Positions 1-10,879 of a stretch of 14,940 nt of DNA are shown in pieces. The notes under the pieces are model-generated. The model was not told the DNA's origin. It worked only from the letters and a program-made list of their open reading frames with translations, and ran no database searches. Numbering within the stretch: position 1 is the stretch's first letter; every line of letters begins with the position of its first letter. Position numbers and translations under genes: made by a program. The DNA is taken from the NCBI GenBank assembly GCA_020849725.1, contig JADLAZ010000133.1, forward strand, positions 1 to 14,940, read 5' to 3'. This DNA comes from Chloroflexota bacterium. GTDB lineage: Bacteria; Chloroflexota; Chloroflexia; Thermomicrobiales; JADLAZ01.

Positions 1-126
1 CATGACGAGTTGCCTGTGCGCAGCTACCCCACGGCCGCCGCGTTGCAGGCGGCGGTCGATCACGCCTTGGACCAGCATGTGATTGCACCCATTCATAGTA
101 CGCAAAACTTACCCGAAGCTGCTTAG
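1..126 (+). CDS. 3' end of an unidentified plus-strand gene (partial)
   Basis: Frame 1 is open from the window edge to a TAG at 124-126 and gives about 41 C-terminal residues, including PTAAALQAAVDHALDQHV and ending NLPEAA. The first 27 codons strongly favour G or C at the third position, as real genes of this genome do, whereas the opposite frame here is poor in G or C at that position. That supports a true gene ending here. The family cannot be named from this piece; an alanine-rich helix near the C-terminus is all that is visible. It converges on the truncated minus-strand TOPRIM-like gene, and its stop lies within about 10 bases of where that gene loses family similarity. It may therefore be the last gene of an inserted element, possibly a transposase, but this is inference only. 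Confidence 0.5.
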   Translation, partial: HDELPVRSYPTAAALQAAVDHALDQHVIAPIHSTQNLPEAA

Positions 127-649
127 TGTCGGTCACGTACTCGATGAGGCGCGAGGTGTAGGCCGGCCCGACGGTCCGCCCGCTGGTCGGACGCGGCACG
201 AGGTCTTGGACGATGTCGCGTCGCCGGGAGCGGCGGGCCAGATCGACCGGGGTCCGCTTCGGGTCCGGGATGGCCTCGGGTTGGCTGGGCATCCTCCCCA
301 GCGGGATACCCAGGAACTGAGCGAGCCGCTCGCGGTCGGCAAGCAGCCAGGCTTCGATTTCGCGCACCGCGATTCGAAAGCACATCGACGGCGCCGGCTG
401 CGGCAGCCACAGGGCGCGAGCTGTTGGTGCGCACACCGCATCGGTGTCAAGATCAACGAGTACGAGCCAGGGAGCCAATCTTGCGGCGTTGTTGAAGCCC
501 GCAAGTCGGTCCAGCACATGCTGCTTGCCGTTCTTCCCATAGATCGTGCCTGGTGATGCGCCCACATGGACCAGGAGACGCCGTGCTACAGCCTCATCGA
601 CCGGCCCTTCAACCGCGCCATTCACGATCGGCTGGGACGCTTGGCCCAT
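1..649 (-). CDS. TOPRIM-like (OLD/DUF4276-type) partner of the AAA ATPase, runs off the window and probably truncated
   Basis: The ATG at 649-647 starts 3 nt after the ATPase stop (653-655), so the two are translationally coupled. The frame stays open for 216 codons to the window edge. Near the N-terminus lies VNGAVEGPVDEAVARRLL (residues 9-26), with an acidic E14-x3-D18-E19 cluster. At residues 63-70 comes VLVDLDTD, with D66, D68 and D70. This E...DxD arrangement is typical of TOPRIM-fold nucleases, which in OLD, PARIS and similar systems pair with a neighbouring ABC-type ATPase. A conserved-looking core runs on to about residue 172 (AVREIEAWLLADRERLAQFL, then DLARRSRRRDIVQDLVP, then TSRLIEYV). 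After that the frame turns poor in G or C at codon third positions and reads antisense to a plus-strand gene that ends at 126. I infer loss of the true C-terminus near base 130. The TOPRIM assignment rests on motif appearance only. Confidence 0.7.
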   Translation of the reverse strand, partial: MGQASQPIVNGAVEGPVDEAVARRLLVHVGASPGTIYGKNGKQHVLDRLAGFNNAARLAPWLVLVDLDTDAVCAPTARALWLPQPAPSMCFRIAVREIEAWLLADRERLAQFLGIPLGRMPSQPEAIPDPKRTPVDLARRSRRRDIVQDLVPRPTSGRTVGPAYTSRLIEYVTDTKQLRVSFAYYEWVQSHAGPRRDRPPPATRRPWGSCAQATRH

Positions 650-652
650 GTG

Positions 653-1842
653 CTATTTCCCGAAGAGCGCCAGTTGCTGTGCCTCCGTTGGCCGCGTCGC
701 GGGAATGACGATGTCAGCCAGACTGGAGCCTCCATCAAGCAAGACCGGGATCTGCGGATCGGCGGACGCCAGTTGCACCGAGGTTCCTTCGGTCCCTGGC
801 ACGAGCAGCAGCACTTCATCCAGACCGATGCCCTCGTCGCGGAGGAGATCGGCCGAATGCGTGCTGACCAGCACCTGTCGGCCGGAGCGGCGCTGGACTC
901 GCGCCAGCATCTGGGGCACGAAGCGCACCACTTCCGGATGCAGCGACAACTCCGGCTCTTCCAAGAGGAGCGGGCCGTCGCCTTCCTGCATTGCCCACAG
1001 CAGACCCATCAGCCGGAGCGTCCCATCCGAGAACTGGTCTTCAGCCTGCCATGCGCCCTGGGCGCGCCAATGCTCGTACCGGCCCCGGAGATGCGGGGTG
1101 CCTCGCGCATCACGCCACAGCTCCAACTCCAGCAACTGGGGAACGGCGACCCGGAGCGCGTCGCGAATGCGCCGCAGCCGTGCCTCGCGCGTCTTTTCCG
1201 TCGTTCGTGCGACCTGCTCCAGAAAGTCGCCGCCATAGGGGTCATTCTGCTTGCCCACCGATCGATCAGGTTCTCGAACCAGTTGCGGCACGATGTGGAG
1301 GTAGCGCACCGACGCGAAAAAGTCGGCAACGGCTCGGAACTCCTGATTGACGTTGACCTGCTCCAGGTAGGTCTGCGTGAGTCGCTCCGCATCCTGCTCG
1401 TCTTCTGGACGGGGGCGATCGAGGATCGTCATGCCCTCGCGCGACACGCGCTCTCGCTTGATGATCGGCCGCTGCCGGTTGTCCTGCACGAAGCGTAATT
1501 CATACTCCCAGACGGTTGAATGCTCGTCATTACCCATCCGAACACAGATCGCGACATCAGGGTAGCGGCGCGCCGCCAGGCACCGCAGGCGAGAGACGCC
1601 GCCGCGCTTGTTCACCGCCGCCTGAAAGCCCCCGCCAACGGACACGATATCATACAGGAAGCGGAATACATCGAGCAAGTTTGACTTGCCAGAGGCGTTC
1701 GGCCCGAGCAGGAAGGCGCGGCCCTGCAGGTCAACGCTGACCTGTGTGAAGTTGCGCCAGTTCTCCAGGTACAGATTGGTGAAGCGGAGCGCCTGTCTGG
1801 CGGGAGGCCTGTCACGGCGCCGAGCGTGCCGGGTCGGGGTAG

Positions 1843-1846
<4 letters not shown>
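653..1846 (-). CDS. AAA family ATPase, OLD/RecF/SMC-like (AAA_15/AAA_21 type)
   Basis: This 397-aa protein has a complete ABC-type ATPase layout. There is an N-terminal LYLENWRNF strand (residues 25-33), a Walker A GPNASGKS (48-55), an ABC signature-like QFSDGTLRLM (271-280), a Walker B LLLEEPE (293-299) followed directly by the D-loop SLHP, and an H-loop STHS (328-331). The middle (about 130-260) is charged and helical and probably holds a coiled-coil or DNA-contact insert. Such stand-alone ATPases usually act as sensors or effector-activating machines in defence systems, or in DNA repair. Its ATG shares an ATGA overlap (1843-1846) with the helicase stop, and a TOPRIM-like gene begins 3 nt after its own stop, so all three are probably made from one message. 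The exact subfamily cannot be settled by eye. Confidence 0.93.
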
Positions 1847-5352
<3,506 letters not shown>

Positions 5353-5362
5353 GCGAACGCGA

Positions 5363-5371
5363 GTCCTCCCC
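5363..5371 (-). promoter_or_regulatory. Ribosome binding site of the helicase gene
   Basis: On the minus strand AGGGGAGGA precedes the helicase ATG (5352) by about 11 nt. It supports the annotated start. Confidence 0.6.
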
Positions 5372-5452
5372 TAGCGGCAAGACAGGTCAACAGGCGCCGC
5401 AAAGTGCGTCCGCTGGAGACGCAGCGGGCGGGCCGCTCAGGCTGGTGCCTCC

Positions 5453-5458
5453 ATCATA
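5453..5458 (-). promoter_or_regulatory. Candidate -10 box (TATGAT) for the defence operon
   Basis: TATGAT on the minus strand lies about 100 nt upstream of the helicase ATG and matches the TATAAT consensus at five of six positions in otherwise GC-rich DNA. No clear -35 box is seen at the expected spacing, so this is a candidate only. A small hairpin (TGCGTC...GACGCA on the minus strand, 5405-5423) would fall in the leader. Confidence 0.3.
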
Positions 5459-5494
5459 CCATCGCAAAGGCTGACCGCCGTGGCCGCGTCATGC

Positions 5495-5510
5495 CGGCCG
5501 GCGCCGGCCG
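5495..5510. repeat. 16-bp perfect GC palindrome
   Basis: CGGCCGGCGCCGGCCG reads the same on both strands. It lies between the TY-Chap-like stop and the helicase promoter region. It could help end transcription from the upstream gene, but there is no T tract. Confidence 0.4.
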
Positions 5511-5544
5511 TCTCCGACGTGTCAGGAGGAGCATAGCCCGTCGT

Positions 5545-5565
5545 TGTGTCACCGTCGTTGACACA
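5545..5565. promoter_or_regulatory. Operator-like inverted repeat TGTGTCA-N7-TGACACA
   Basis: Two perfect 7-bp half-sites separated by 7 bp, with a centre-to-centre distance of 14 bp. The position, just upstream of the candidate helicase promoter, and the lower GC content of the arms fit a dimeric repressor site better than a terminator. The neighbouring AbiEi-type winged-helix protein is a possible binder, which is inference only. It could also fold into a hairpin in the message. Confidence 0.4.
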
Positions 5566-5637
5566 GTGAGCCGTGCCTCCAGCCACCATTGCGGCGCCAC
5601 AATGCGAGGCGTGCCGTTGCCGGATGCGCGTCTCCGA

Positions 5638-6348
5638 TCACGGCAGCAAGTCACCAGCCACGGCCACCACCAGTGGCCAGATGCGGCGGTCCCGCGCGTA
5701 ACGCGCCATGAGCTGGTGCGCCTGCCCGTGCCGGTCCCAGGCCAAGCCGGTCGTCTCCAAGCAGATGACCGGCTCGCCCGCGCGCAGCAGGAACCAGAAG
5801 CGCCGCGCCGGCTCGCCGAACAGGTCATCCTGCCGCCGCTCGTACAGCCGTTCGGCTGCCGCCGGTATGACGCCAAACCAGTGCTCGGCGATCCCCGACC
5901 CGTATGGGCCATCCTGGTACCCGCTGCGGCACTGCCACGCGACACGCCCAAGTGCCGCGTGCGTTAGCAGTGCCGCGATCAAGCGGTACACGAGCGTCAA
6001 CGGCGTGCTGGCCGGCAATGGTGACACGGGTGGCAGCCCCAGCAGGTCAGTCAGTCGGTCGATGATCTGGAGCGGTTCCTCAGCCTCTAGGTAGTCTTGG
6101 TAGAAGGTGGTCCAGTGGTCGGACTGCGCTTGCCTGTGCTGAATGCCGGCACAGATGTGGGCGCTGCCGGGTCGATTGAGCGTGAGCAGGTGCCGGCTCT
6201 GCCCGCCAGGCGGCGCGTCAAAAAGCTCCAAGCTATCGTAGAAGCCGCCAGCGGGGTGGGCTTCCGCGATGCGAAGGCGCGCGGGATGGCGCCGGACGAT
6301 CTCTGTCAGGGCGCGCCACGACATGATCTCCAGCAGTTGTCGATTCAT
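5638..6348 (-). CDS. TY-Chap2-like putative peptide-binding chaperone (hypothetical)
   Basis: This is a soluble protein of 236 aa with no signal peptide. Its N-terminus (MNRQLLEIMSWRALTEIVRR, then AGGFYDSLELFD and LNRPGSAH) resembles my recollection of the TY-Chap2 group, predicted YbjN/CesT-like peptide-binding chaperones that occur in actinobacteria and Chloroflexota near conflict systems. I cannot confirm this without a profile search. I chose the ATG at 6348 rather than the upstream GTG at 6396, because 6348 forms an ATGA overlap with the stop of the preceding AbiEi-type gene (6345-6347) and the family-like sequence begins there. The overlap implies coupled translation, so the two proteins probably work together. 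The last third (about residues 150-236) is rich in Trp, Arg and Leu and includes ERRQDDLFGEPARRFWFLLR. Confidence 0.8.
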   Translation of the reverse strand: MNRQLLEIMSWRALTEIVRRHPARLRIAEAHPAGGFYDSLELFDAPPGGQSRHLLTLNRPGSAHICAGIQHRQAQSDHWTTFYQDYLEAEEPLQIIDRLTDLLGLPPVSPLPASTPLTLVYRLIAALLTHAALGRVAWQCRSGYQDGPYGSGIAEHWFGVIPAAAERLYERRQDDLFGEPARRFWFLLRAGEPVICLETTGLAWDRHGQAHQLMARYARDRRIWPLVVAVAGDLLP

Positions 6349-6653
6349 GTTGACCACGCCGTTCTCCCTTGCGGCCAAGCTCGTCTCGCTGCGCACAGAG
6401 CGGGCGGCATGAGCCAGCTATGGCCAGCCGACGGTGGGTCGCTGGGCAGGACGTACAGGCCACGCCCGGCGCGCTCAAGCAGGCCGCGCCGCGTCAGGCG
6501 GCGCAGGTACTCGCGGGCGATGCCGTGGGCGGCCAGGTCGCGCGGTCGGAGTATGCCATGCTGGCGCGCGCGGCGCAGCACCTGGTCGGCTCGCGACTCG
6601 TCCAGCTCGACCATCGTGCCCTCGGATGTGACGGTCTCTCGGGAGCTCCTCAT
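6345..6653 (-). CDS. AbiEi-type winged-helix antitoxin-like protein, short form
   Basis: Only 102 aa. From residue 14 on (MVELDESRADQVLRRARQHG, then ILRPRDLAAHGIAREYLRRL and GLLERAGRGLYVL) it matches the N-terminal winged-helix domain of type IV antitoxins (AbiEi) and related regulators, which repress their own operon. Full-length family members are usually 180-280 aa, so the C-terminal antitoxin domain is missing. After about residue 77 the tail (LMPPALCAARRAW) no longer looks like the family. In a neighbouring frame the DNA reads LAHAARSV, which faintly resembles the usual continuation, so an old frameshift is possible. The ATG at 6614 is a plausible alternative start, with a weak GAGG upstream; the ATG at 6653 has no clear ribosome binding site. 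No AbiEii nucleotidyltransferase toxin is visible next to it. Confidence 0.7.
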   Translation of the reverse strand: MRSSRETVTSEGTMVELDESRADQVLRRARQHGILRPRDLAAHGIAREYLRRLTRRGLLERAGRGLYVLPSDPPSAGHSWLMPPALCAARRAWPQGRTAWST

Positions 6654-6814
6654 AACTACCGAGCTAGTGCAACATGCTCAGCCGTGAGCGCACGGAGTAC
6701 ACGGTGCAGGAACAGACGCCCTACCGAACGGCCATCGAAGATTGGCAAGACGGCGCCGCGCAGGCACGGGCTACCGTTTCCGAGCACGATCGGGATGCCG
6801 CTGGAGCCGCGCCG

Positions 6815-6852
6815 CCGGCCGCGTGCGCCATCGCAATTGCGCACGCGGCCGG
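6815..6852 (-). terminator. 14-bp GC hairpin after the secreted-protein operon
   Basis: A perfect 14-bp inverted repeat, CCGGCCGCGTGCGC (6815-6828) and GCGCACGCGGCCGG (6839-6852), with a 10-nt loop. It lies 37 nt beyond the stop of the DUF11 gene. There is no T tract on the minus strand, as is common in high-GC genomes, so the terminator role is inferred from position and stability. The roughly 235-bp gap (6654-6888) around it holds no convincing gene. Confidence 0.55.
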
Positions 6853-6888
6853 GCCGGACGGCTCATCGGCCCTGGAGCCGGCGATAGG

Positions 6889-8838
6889 CTAGAACTCGTT
6901 AGGGTTGTCGGGCTTGTCGGCCACATCGTCGACCGGCAGCGGGGCGCCGATTGGGCCGATCGTCGGCGGTGTGCCGGCGAAGATGCTGCTCTCGGCCTTG
7001 TCGCCGCAGGTCTGACCGATCGGCTGGAGCCGCCGCTGGCCGTTGATCGTTGCCACCTTGCCAGCAATTGCGGCCTGGGTGGTGATGAAGCCGGTGCCCG
7101 GCCTCGGCTTGGTGATGACGAAGATGTCCTGGAAGCGGGAGTCATCGGCCGTCTTCGGCACGCCGAAGATGTACAACTCGCCGTTGCCCTTGTTGTAGGC
7201 GGTGAAGACCGTCGGCAGCGGGTTGGGCAGGCTGGTGCCGGTCGGGATCGGCACCGGCGTCACTGATGTGCCGTCGGCCGCGACGACCTCGACGATCGTC
7301 TGGCGCGGATTGACGTAGCGATAGAGCAATACCAGATTGTCGTGCTGGCTTGCGTTGACCTCCGAGACGAGCAGCGCGTTCGAGACGAGCTCGCCCGACT
7401 GGACGAAGGTGATCGGGTTCGTGCCGCCCGGCTGAATGTAGAGTCGGCGGCCGGGCCACGGGCCGGTCGTCGCCGGGCGACCCAAGTCGGTCGGCCGGAA
7501 GTAGCCCGCTGGCCCGCTGAGCGGGTCGATGGCGACGATGGTGTTGACGACCGTGCCACCAGTGCAGCCGGGGATGCGGGCGCGGCTGCCGAAAGCGAGC
7601 GGGATCACCTTCGGAACGTCGCCGACACCGTCGACAGTGATCGGGACGCCGGTGCAGCGCGGGCTGGTGGCGACGCGTCCGCTCGGGGCGACGGCACAAA
7701 TGCGGAAGTCACCCGCACCGACGCCTTTGAGGGTGAACGCGCCGTCGAGAGCGGTCTGGCGGCTCGGCTCGCCACTGTCCAGGATGCCGTTGCCGTTCAG
7801 ATCGATGAAGATGGTCGTGCCTGGCAGGCCGGCCTCGGCCCCTTCGCGGAAGCCACTGCTGTTCGGGTCATCAAAGGTCGTGATGGCAAGATCGGCAACG
7901 CCGCGCGCCGTCGTCGTCGCCTGGGCGTTGTTGTTGACCGGCTGATCGTCGGCGCCGGCCGGGTTGGCGGCGTTAGCCAGATTGGTCAACGTCACCGGGT
8001 TGCCGTCATTGTTGAAGACAAGCAGGGCGTCAACTTTGACCGTCACCTTGACCTGTCGGGTCTCCTGCGGATCGACGACGTAGGGGCCGCAGGTGAGCGT
8101 GCCGACCGGCGCCTGGGTGCAGCTGCCGTCATCACTGACGTACGTCACCCCGGCCGGGAGGGTGTCGACGAGCGTGGCGCTGAAGGCCGGGTTCGGGCCG
8201 CTGTTCGAGACCGTCAGCGTGTAGGTGAGTTGCGTGCCGGCGAAGACCGGGTCGGGCGCGTCACCCTTGGTCAGGCCGATGTTGGCCGTGCAGATGGCGT
8301 CGGTCGGGTTCTGCTCGCAGAAGGGGCGGACAGCCGCGCCGACGACGTCGATCGTCGCCAGCAGCTTCTGCTTTGGAATGTCGTGGACCTCCATCGTCCG
8401 GATCGTTGGCGCGTGCGTGTAGGGGAAGGTGCCGACCCCGCTCGGCGCGATCTCCATGCCCCCGCCCGGGCCGCCGTCTTCGATGAAGTTCCACAGCGGG
8501 TGCCACTCGTTGTAGCGCTCGACGACGTTGCCCGCTTTGTCCTTCAGCACGACGTCCAACAGCGGCGGGTTGCCGATGCGCGCCGGCGGCCGGCCGAAGG
8601 CGACCGCGCCGTTGGCGAGGCTGACCTGATCCTGGTTGGTGAAGTTCAGGTTGATGACGACCGTCTTGTTGGCCGCCGCCGGCTCGATGACCGGGACCGG
8701 GTCTTGCGGCCCGCCGGTCACGGCCTCGACGGGGCCGGTCGGGAGCGCCAGACGGCTGAGGCCGGTCAGCAGCGCCAGCGCCACGCCAAAGCTGAGGGCG
8801 GCCCGCCGGAGCAGGGTGTGGGGTCGGTGTCTCGCCAT
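6889..8838 (-). CDS. Secreted DUF11 / SdrD-B-like domain protein
   Basis: This 649-aa protein has an Arg-rich N-terminus and a hydrophobic stretch (about residues 14-32), fitting a Sec signal peptide with cleavage near residue 40. Residues about 187-310 form a DUF11 repeat (QLTYTLTVSNSGPNPAFSAT, then DTLPAGVTYVSDDGSC), an Ig-like fold common in envelope and spore-surface proteins. Residues about 318-415 resemble an SdrD B-like/Cna-B fold with the calcium-binding loop DLNGNGILDSGE (346-357). The C-terminal 230 residues have repeated beta-like strands and no family that I recognise. No sortase motif or C-terminal anchor helix is visible. A GGAAAGGA ribosome binding site (8849-8856) supports the start. 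The gene begins 18 nt after the metallopeptidase stop, so the two form an operon. It probably acts in the envelope or outside the cell, as partner, carrier or substrate of that enzyme. Confidence 0.88.
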   Translation of the reverse strand: MARHRPHTLLRRAALSFGVALALLTGLSRLALPTGPVEAVTGGPQDPVPVIEPAAANKTVVINLNFTNQDQVSLANGAVAFGRPPARIGNPPLLDVVLKDKAGNVVERYNEWHPLWNFIEDGGPGGGMEIAPSGVGTFPYTHAPTIRTMEVHDIPKQKLLATIDVVGAAVRPFCEQNPTDAICTANIGLTKGDAPDPVFAGTQLTYTLTVSNSGPNPAFSATLVDTLPAGVTYVSDDGSCTQAPVGTLTCGPYVVDPQETRQVKVTVKVDALLVFNNDGNPVTLTNLANAANPAGADDQPVNNNAQATTTARGVADLAITTFDDPNSSGFREGAEAGLPGTTIFIDLNGNGILDSGEPSRQTALDGAFTLKGVGAGDFRICAVAPSGRVATSPRCTGVPITVDGVGDVPKVIPLAFGSRARIPGCTGGTVVNTIVAIDPLSGPAGYFRPTDLGRPATTGPWPGRRLYIQPGGTNPITFVQSGELVSNALLVSEVNASQHDNLVLLYRYVNPRQTIVEVVAADGTSVTPVPIPTGTSLPNPLPTVFTAYNKGNGELYIFGVPKTADDSRFQDIFVITKPRPGTGFITTQAAIAGKVATINGQRRLQPIGQTCGDKAESSIFAGTPPTIGPIGAPLPVDDVADKPDNPNEF

Positions 8839-8856
8839 GGTCTGCCCGTCCTTTCC

Positions 8857-10470
8857 CTAGCAGCGCTGCGTGCGGCACTGGGTGAAGAGCCAGTCGTGAC
8901 GGCGCGTATCGGCCGCCCGGAACGCCCCGTTGACCTGCATCAGGTCATCGGAGAGGTTCGCGTCGAGGCGCCAGAAGGTCGTCCCATTGGTGGTGGGGGC
9001 GGCGCTGACGAACGATCCACAGGAGCCGGGAATGGAGGCGGCCAGCGTGTCCGCCTGGCAGGCGGCCTGGGTGGTGTAGAGGTTGGGGTTCGGGTTGGCT
9101 TGGAAGTAGCCGCCGTCGCAATTGCCGGGGGTTCCGGTGGGGGCGCTGCAGTACTCGTCGGCCAGGCCGAAGGGGCGATGGCCACTCTCGTGGAGGACGA
9201 CCGGCAGCGAGGTCGGCTCGATCGAGAAGATGCGCGTGTTCGGGTTGGCGCTGTCGCGGCAGTTCGGTACATGCAGCAGGACACCCGCGTCGACGAATGG
9301 GTAGGCGGTGCCCCAGTTCGTCGGCGCCGTGTTGGTGCAGCGGGGCAGGGGGCTGCCGCCAACGGGCGTCAAGGCCGTCGTCCCGGCGTCCTGGGCGATC
9401 CAGAAGTTGATCGCGTCCTGGTTGCTCAGGTAGATCTCGCGCGCATAGAAGGCGTTCCGGATGACCGAGGCGACGTCGTTGAGGAAGGTGGCGTTGGTCG
9501 CGCCGCCGGGATAGCTGTTGGTGTCGGGGATGAAGACGAAGTCGACGCGACCGTCGGAGTTGCCGGTCACCGAGATTGGCACGGCCCGGCCCTGACTGGC
9601 CGGCGGCATGCCGACCTGGACGCGCCGCCAGCCACTCCAGATGGTGTCGCCGTTGGTCATGACGATCCGGCAGCCGTAGAAGAAGCTCGTGGCGGTCGGG
9701 CTGAGGTTGAGATTGGTGGCGACCTGGGTGGCATTGATGGCCGATGCCGATGGCGACGCCTGATTCTGGTTGTTAATGAACAGTTCGATCCGATCGGCGA
9801 AGCGGGGCGCTAGCGCGCCGTCGAGCGCCTCGGCAGTGATCGGGACCGCCCCACCGGGCTGCGGCCAGACCGGGGTGTGAGTGCAGCGCAGGTTCAGCCC
9901 GGTGACGGCCGGGTAGTCGATCTCGACGCGGAACTGGATCTCGGCGTCGAGATCGGAGGAGCCGCTCGTGGTGATCGACGCGCCGCACAGGCCGGGCTGC
10001 ACGACCGTGTCGATCGTCACCCGGCAGGGATTGAGGTCGACGGTCAGGTCGAGGCCGCGCGTCCCACCCTCGGGCGAGATGTCGAACTCGTTGTCGAGGA
10101 AGTTGAGGAAATTATCGTTGTCGAAGACCCGGATGTTGACCGCGATGCTCGGCTTGACGGCCACGTCGATCAGCTTGCCGGGAGTGGCCCAGTTGGTGGG
10201 GCTGGGCTCCTCCTCATCGATGATCTCGGGGAAGTTGGTCGTCTCACCGTCGACGATGGCGCGGCCGTAGAAGTCGGCATCGTCGAGGGTGTCCGCGTTG
10301 TCGCCGATGTCCTTGAGGCGCTCGACGACGACGCGAACGGTGACGGAAGGGGCGGCCTGCACGGTGGCGGGCGGGACGACGATGGCGCTCAGGCTGGTCA
10401 GCACGAGCGCGACCGCCAGCACCGGCAGCCACAGGCGGTAGCCTGGACGAAGGGGTACACGATCATTCAT
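8857..10470 (-). CDS. Secreted M64-like zinc metallopeptidase
   Basis: A 537-aa protein with a signal peptide (hydrophobic about 14-33, AxA-type site near 39-40). Residues 42-150 resemble a C2-like calcium-binding domain, with Asp-rich strings such as NADTLDDADFYGRA and FDNDN. The peptidase half opens with RVDFVFIPD (309-316). Its active site is LHESGHRPFGLADEYC (426-441): HExxH with H427, E428 and H431, followed by a conserved-looking DEY, the pattern of the M64 (IgA peptidase-like) family. Several cysteines in the last 160 residues, ending CRTQRC, suggest disulphides and an extracellular site of action. I chose the ATG at 10470, 87 codons inside the longest open frame, because GAGGAG (10481-10486) lies 10 nt upstream and the signal peptide begins there; the upstream extension looks non-coding. 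The substrate is unknown. Confidence 0.88.
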   Translation of the reverse strand: MNDRVPLRPGYRLWLPVLAVALVLTSLSAIVVPPATVQAAPSVTVRVVVERLKDIGDNADTLDDADFYGRAIVDGETTNFPEIIDEEEPSPTNWATPGKLIDVAVKPSIAVNIRVFDNDNFLNFLDNEFDISPEGGTRGLDLTVDLNPCRVTIDTVVQPGLCGASITTSGSSDLDAEIQFRVEIDYPAVTGLNLRCTHTPVWPQPGGAVPITAEALDGALAPRFADRIELFINNQNQASPSASAINATQVATNLNLSPTATSFFYGCRIVMTNGDTIWSGWRRVQVGMPPASQGRAVPISVTGNSDGRVDFVFIPDTNSYPGGATNATFLNDVASVIRNAFYAREIYLSNQDAINFWIAQDAGTTALTPVGGSPLPRCTNTAPTNWGTAYPFVDAGVLLHVPNCRDSANPNTRIFSIEPTSLPVVLHESGHRPFGLADEYCSAPTGTPGNCDGGYFQANPNPNLYTTQAACQADTLAASIPGSCGSFVSAAPTTNGTTFWRLDANLSDDLMQVNGAFRAADTRRHDWLFTQCRTQRC

Positions 10471-10879
10471 GGTCCAGATGCTCCTCACGCGATCGGAGTC
10501 GACCGAAGCGGTGCGCGCCACACCGACGGGCAGACGCGCGGGCGGGCGTGACGAGCGGCGGGTGGTTCGCGCGGACTGGACCGCATGGCAGTGGCCTCCT
10601 GTGACGGGGTCGAGGAGCGTGGGGGCAGGCGGCGGGTACGGAAACAGGTGCAATGACCAGACTACTCGGCGGCTGTTAGCAGACCATTTGCAGGCCACGG
10701 CTGCCACGTGAGGACCTGTCCGTGCCAGCACGGACAGCCAGGCACACCGACCGCTCAGGCACGGTTCAGCGTTCGAGCGACGCCCCGATCATGGGCGCCA
10801 CCCTGGCCCGCGATCTCGATCGTCGCGGCCTGTGTCGCGGTGGGCGGCGAAGAGCATCACGCCGCGCCGGGGCGCGGGG
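10471..10879. other. Intergenic region between regulator and protease operon
   Basis: About 410 bp without a convincing gene. It holds the protease ribosome binding site (10481-10486) and a 9-bp perfect hairpin (10716-10737). The protease promoter should lie here, but no clear -35/-10 pair stands out. Confidence 0.5.
10716..10737 (-). terminator. Hairpin downstream of the BTAD-LuxR regulator gene
   Basis: CTGTCCGTG (10716-10724), the loop CCAG and CACGGACAG (10729-10737) form a perfect 9-bp stem with a tetraloop. It lies about 143 nt after the regulator stop on the minus strand and upstream of the protease gene. It could end the regulator transcript or be an operator; no T tract follows. Confidence 0.4.

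Noticed and set aside
133..567. 144-aa minus-strand open frame (and another at 123-434) below the ATPase gene
   Set aside because: Ser/Arg/Pro-rich out-of-phase readings; the frame starting at 649 is the one with coherent protein features.
6349..6396. Upstream GTG start adding 16 residues to the TY-Chap-like protein
   Set aside because: The ATGA overlap at 6345-6348 and the start of family-like sequence favour the internal ATG.
6656..6844. 62-aa minus-strand open frame between the winged-helix gene and the secreted operon
   Set aside because: No family features, no ribosome binding site and overlap with the terminator-like hairpin.
7342..9813. 823-aa plus-strand open frame opposite the two secreted-protein genes
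   Set aside because: Gly/Arg/Val-rich mirror frame; the minus-strand frames hold signal peptides, HExxH and DUF11 features with good ribosome binding sites.
10471..10731. 87-residue N-terminal extension of the metallopeptidase frame
   Set aside because: The extension looks non-coding, and a ribosome binding site plus signal peptide support the ATG at 10470.
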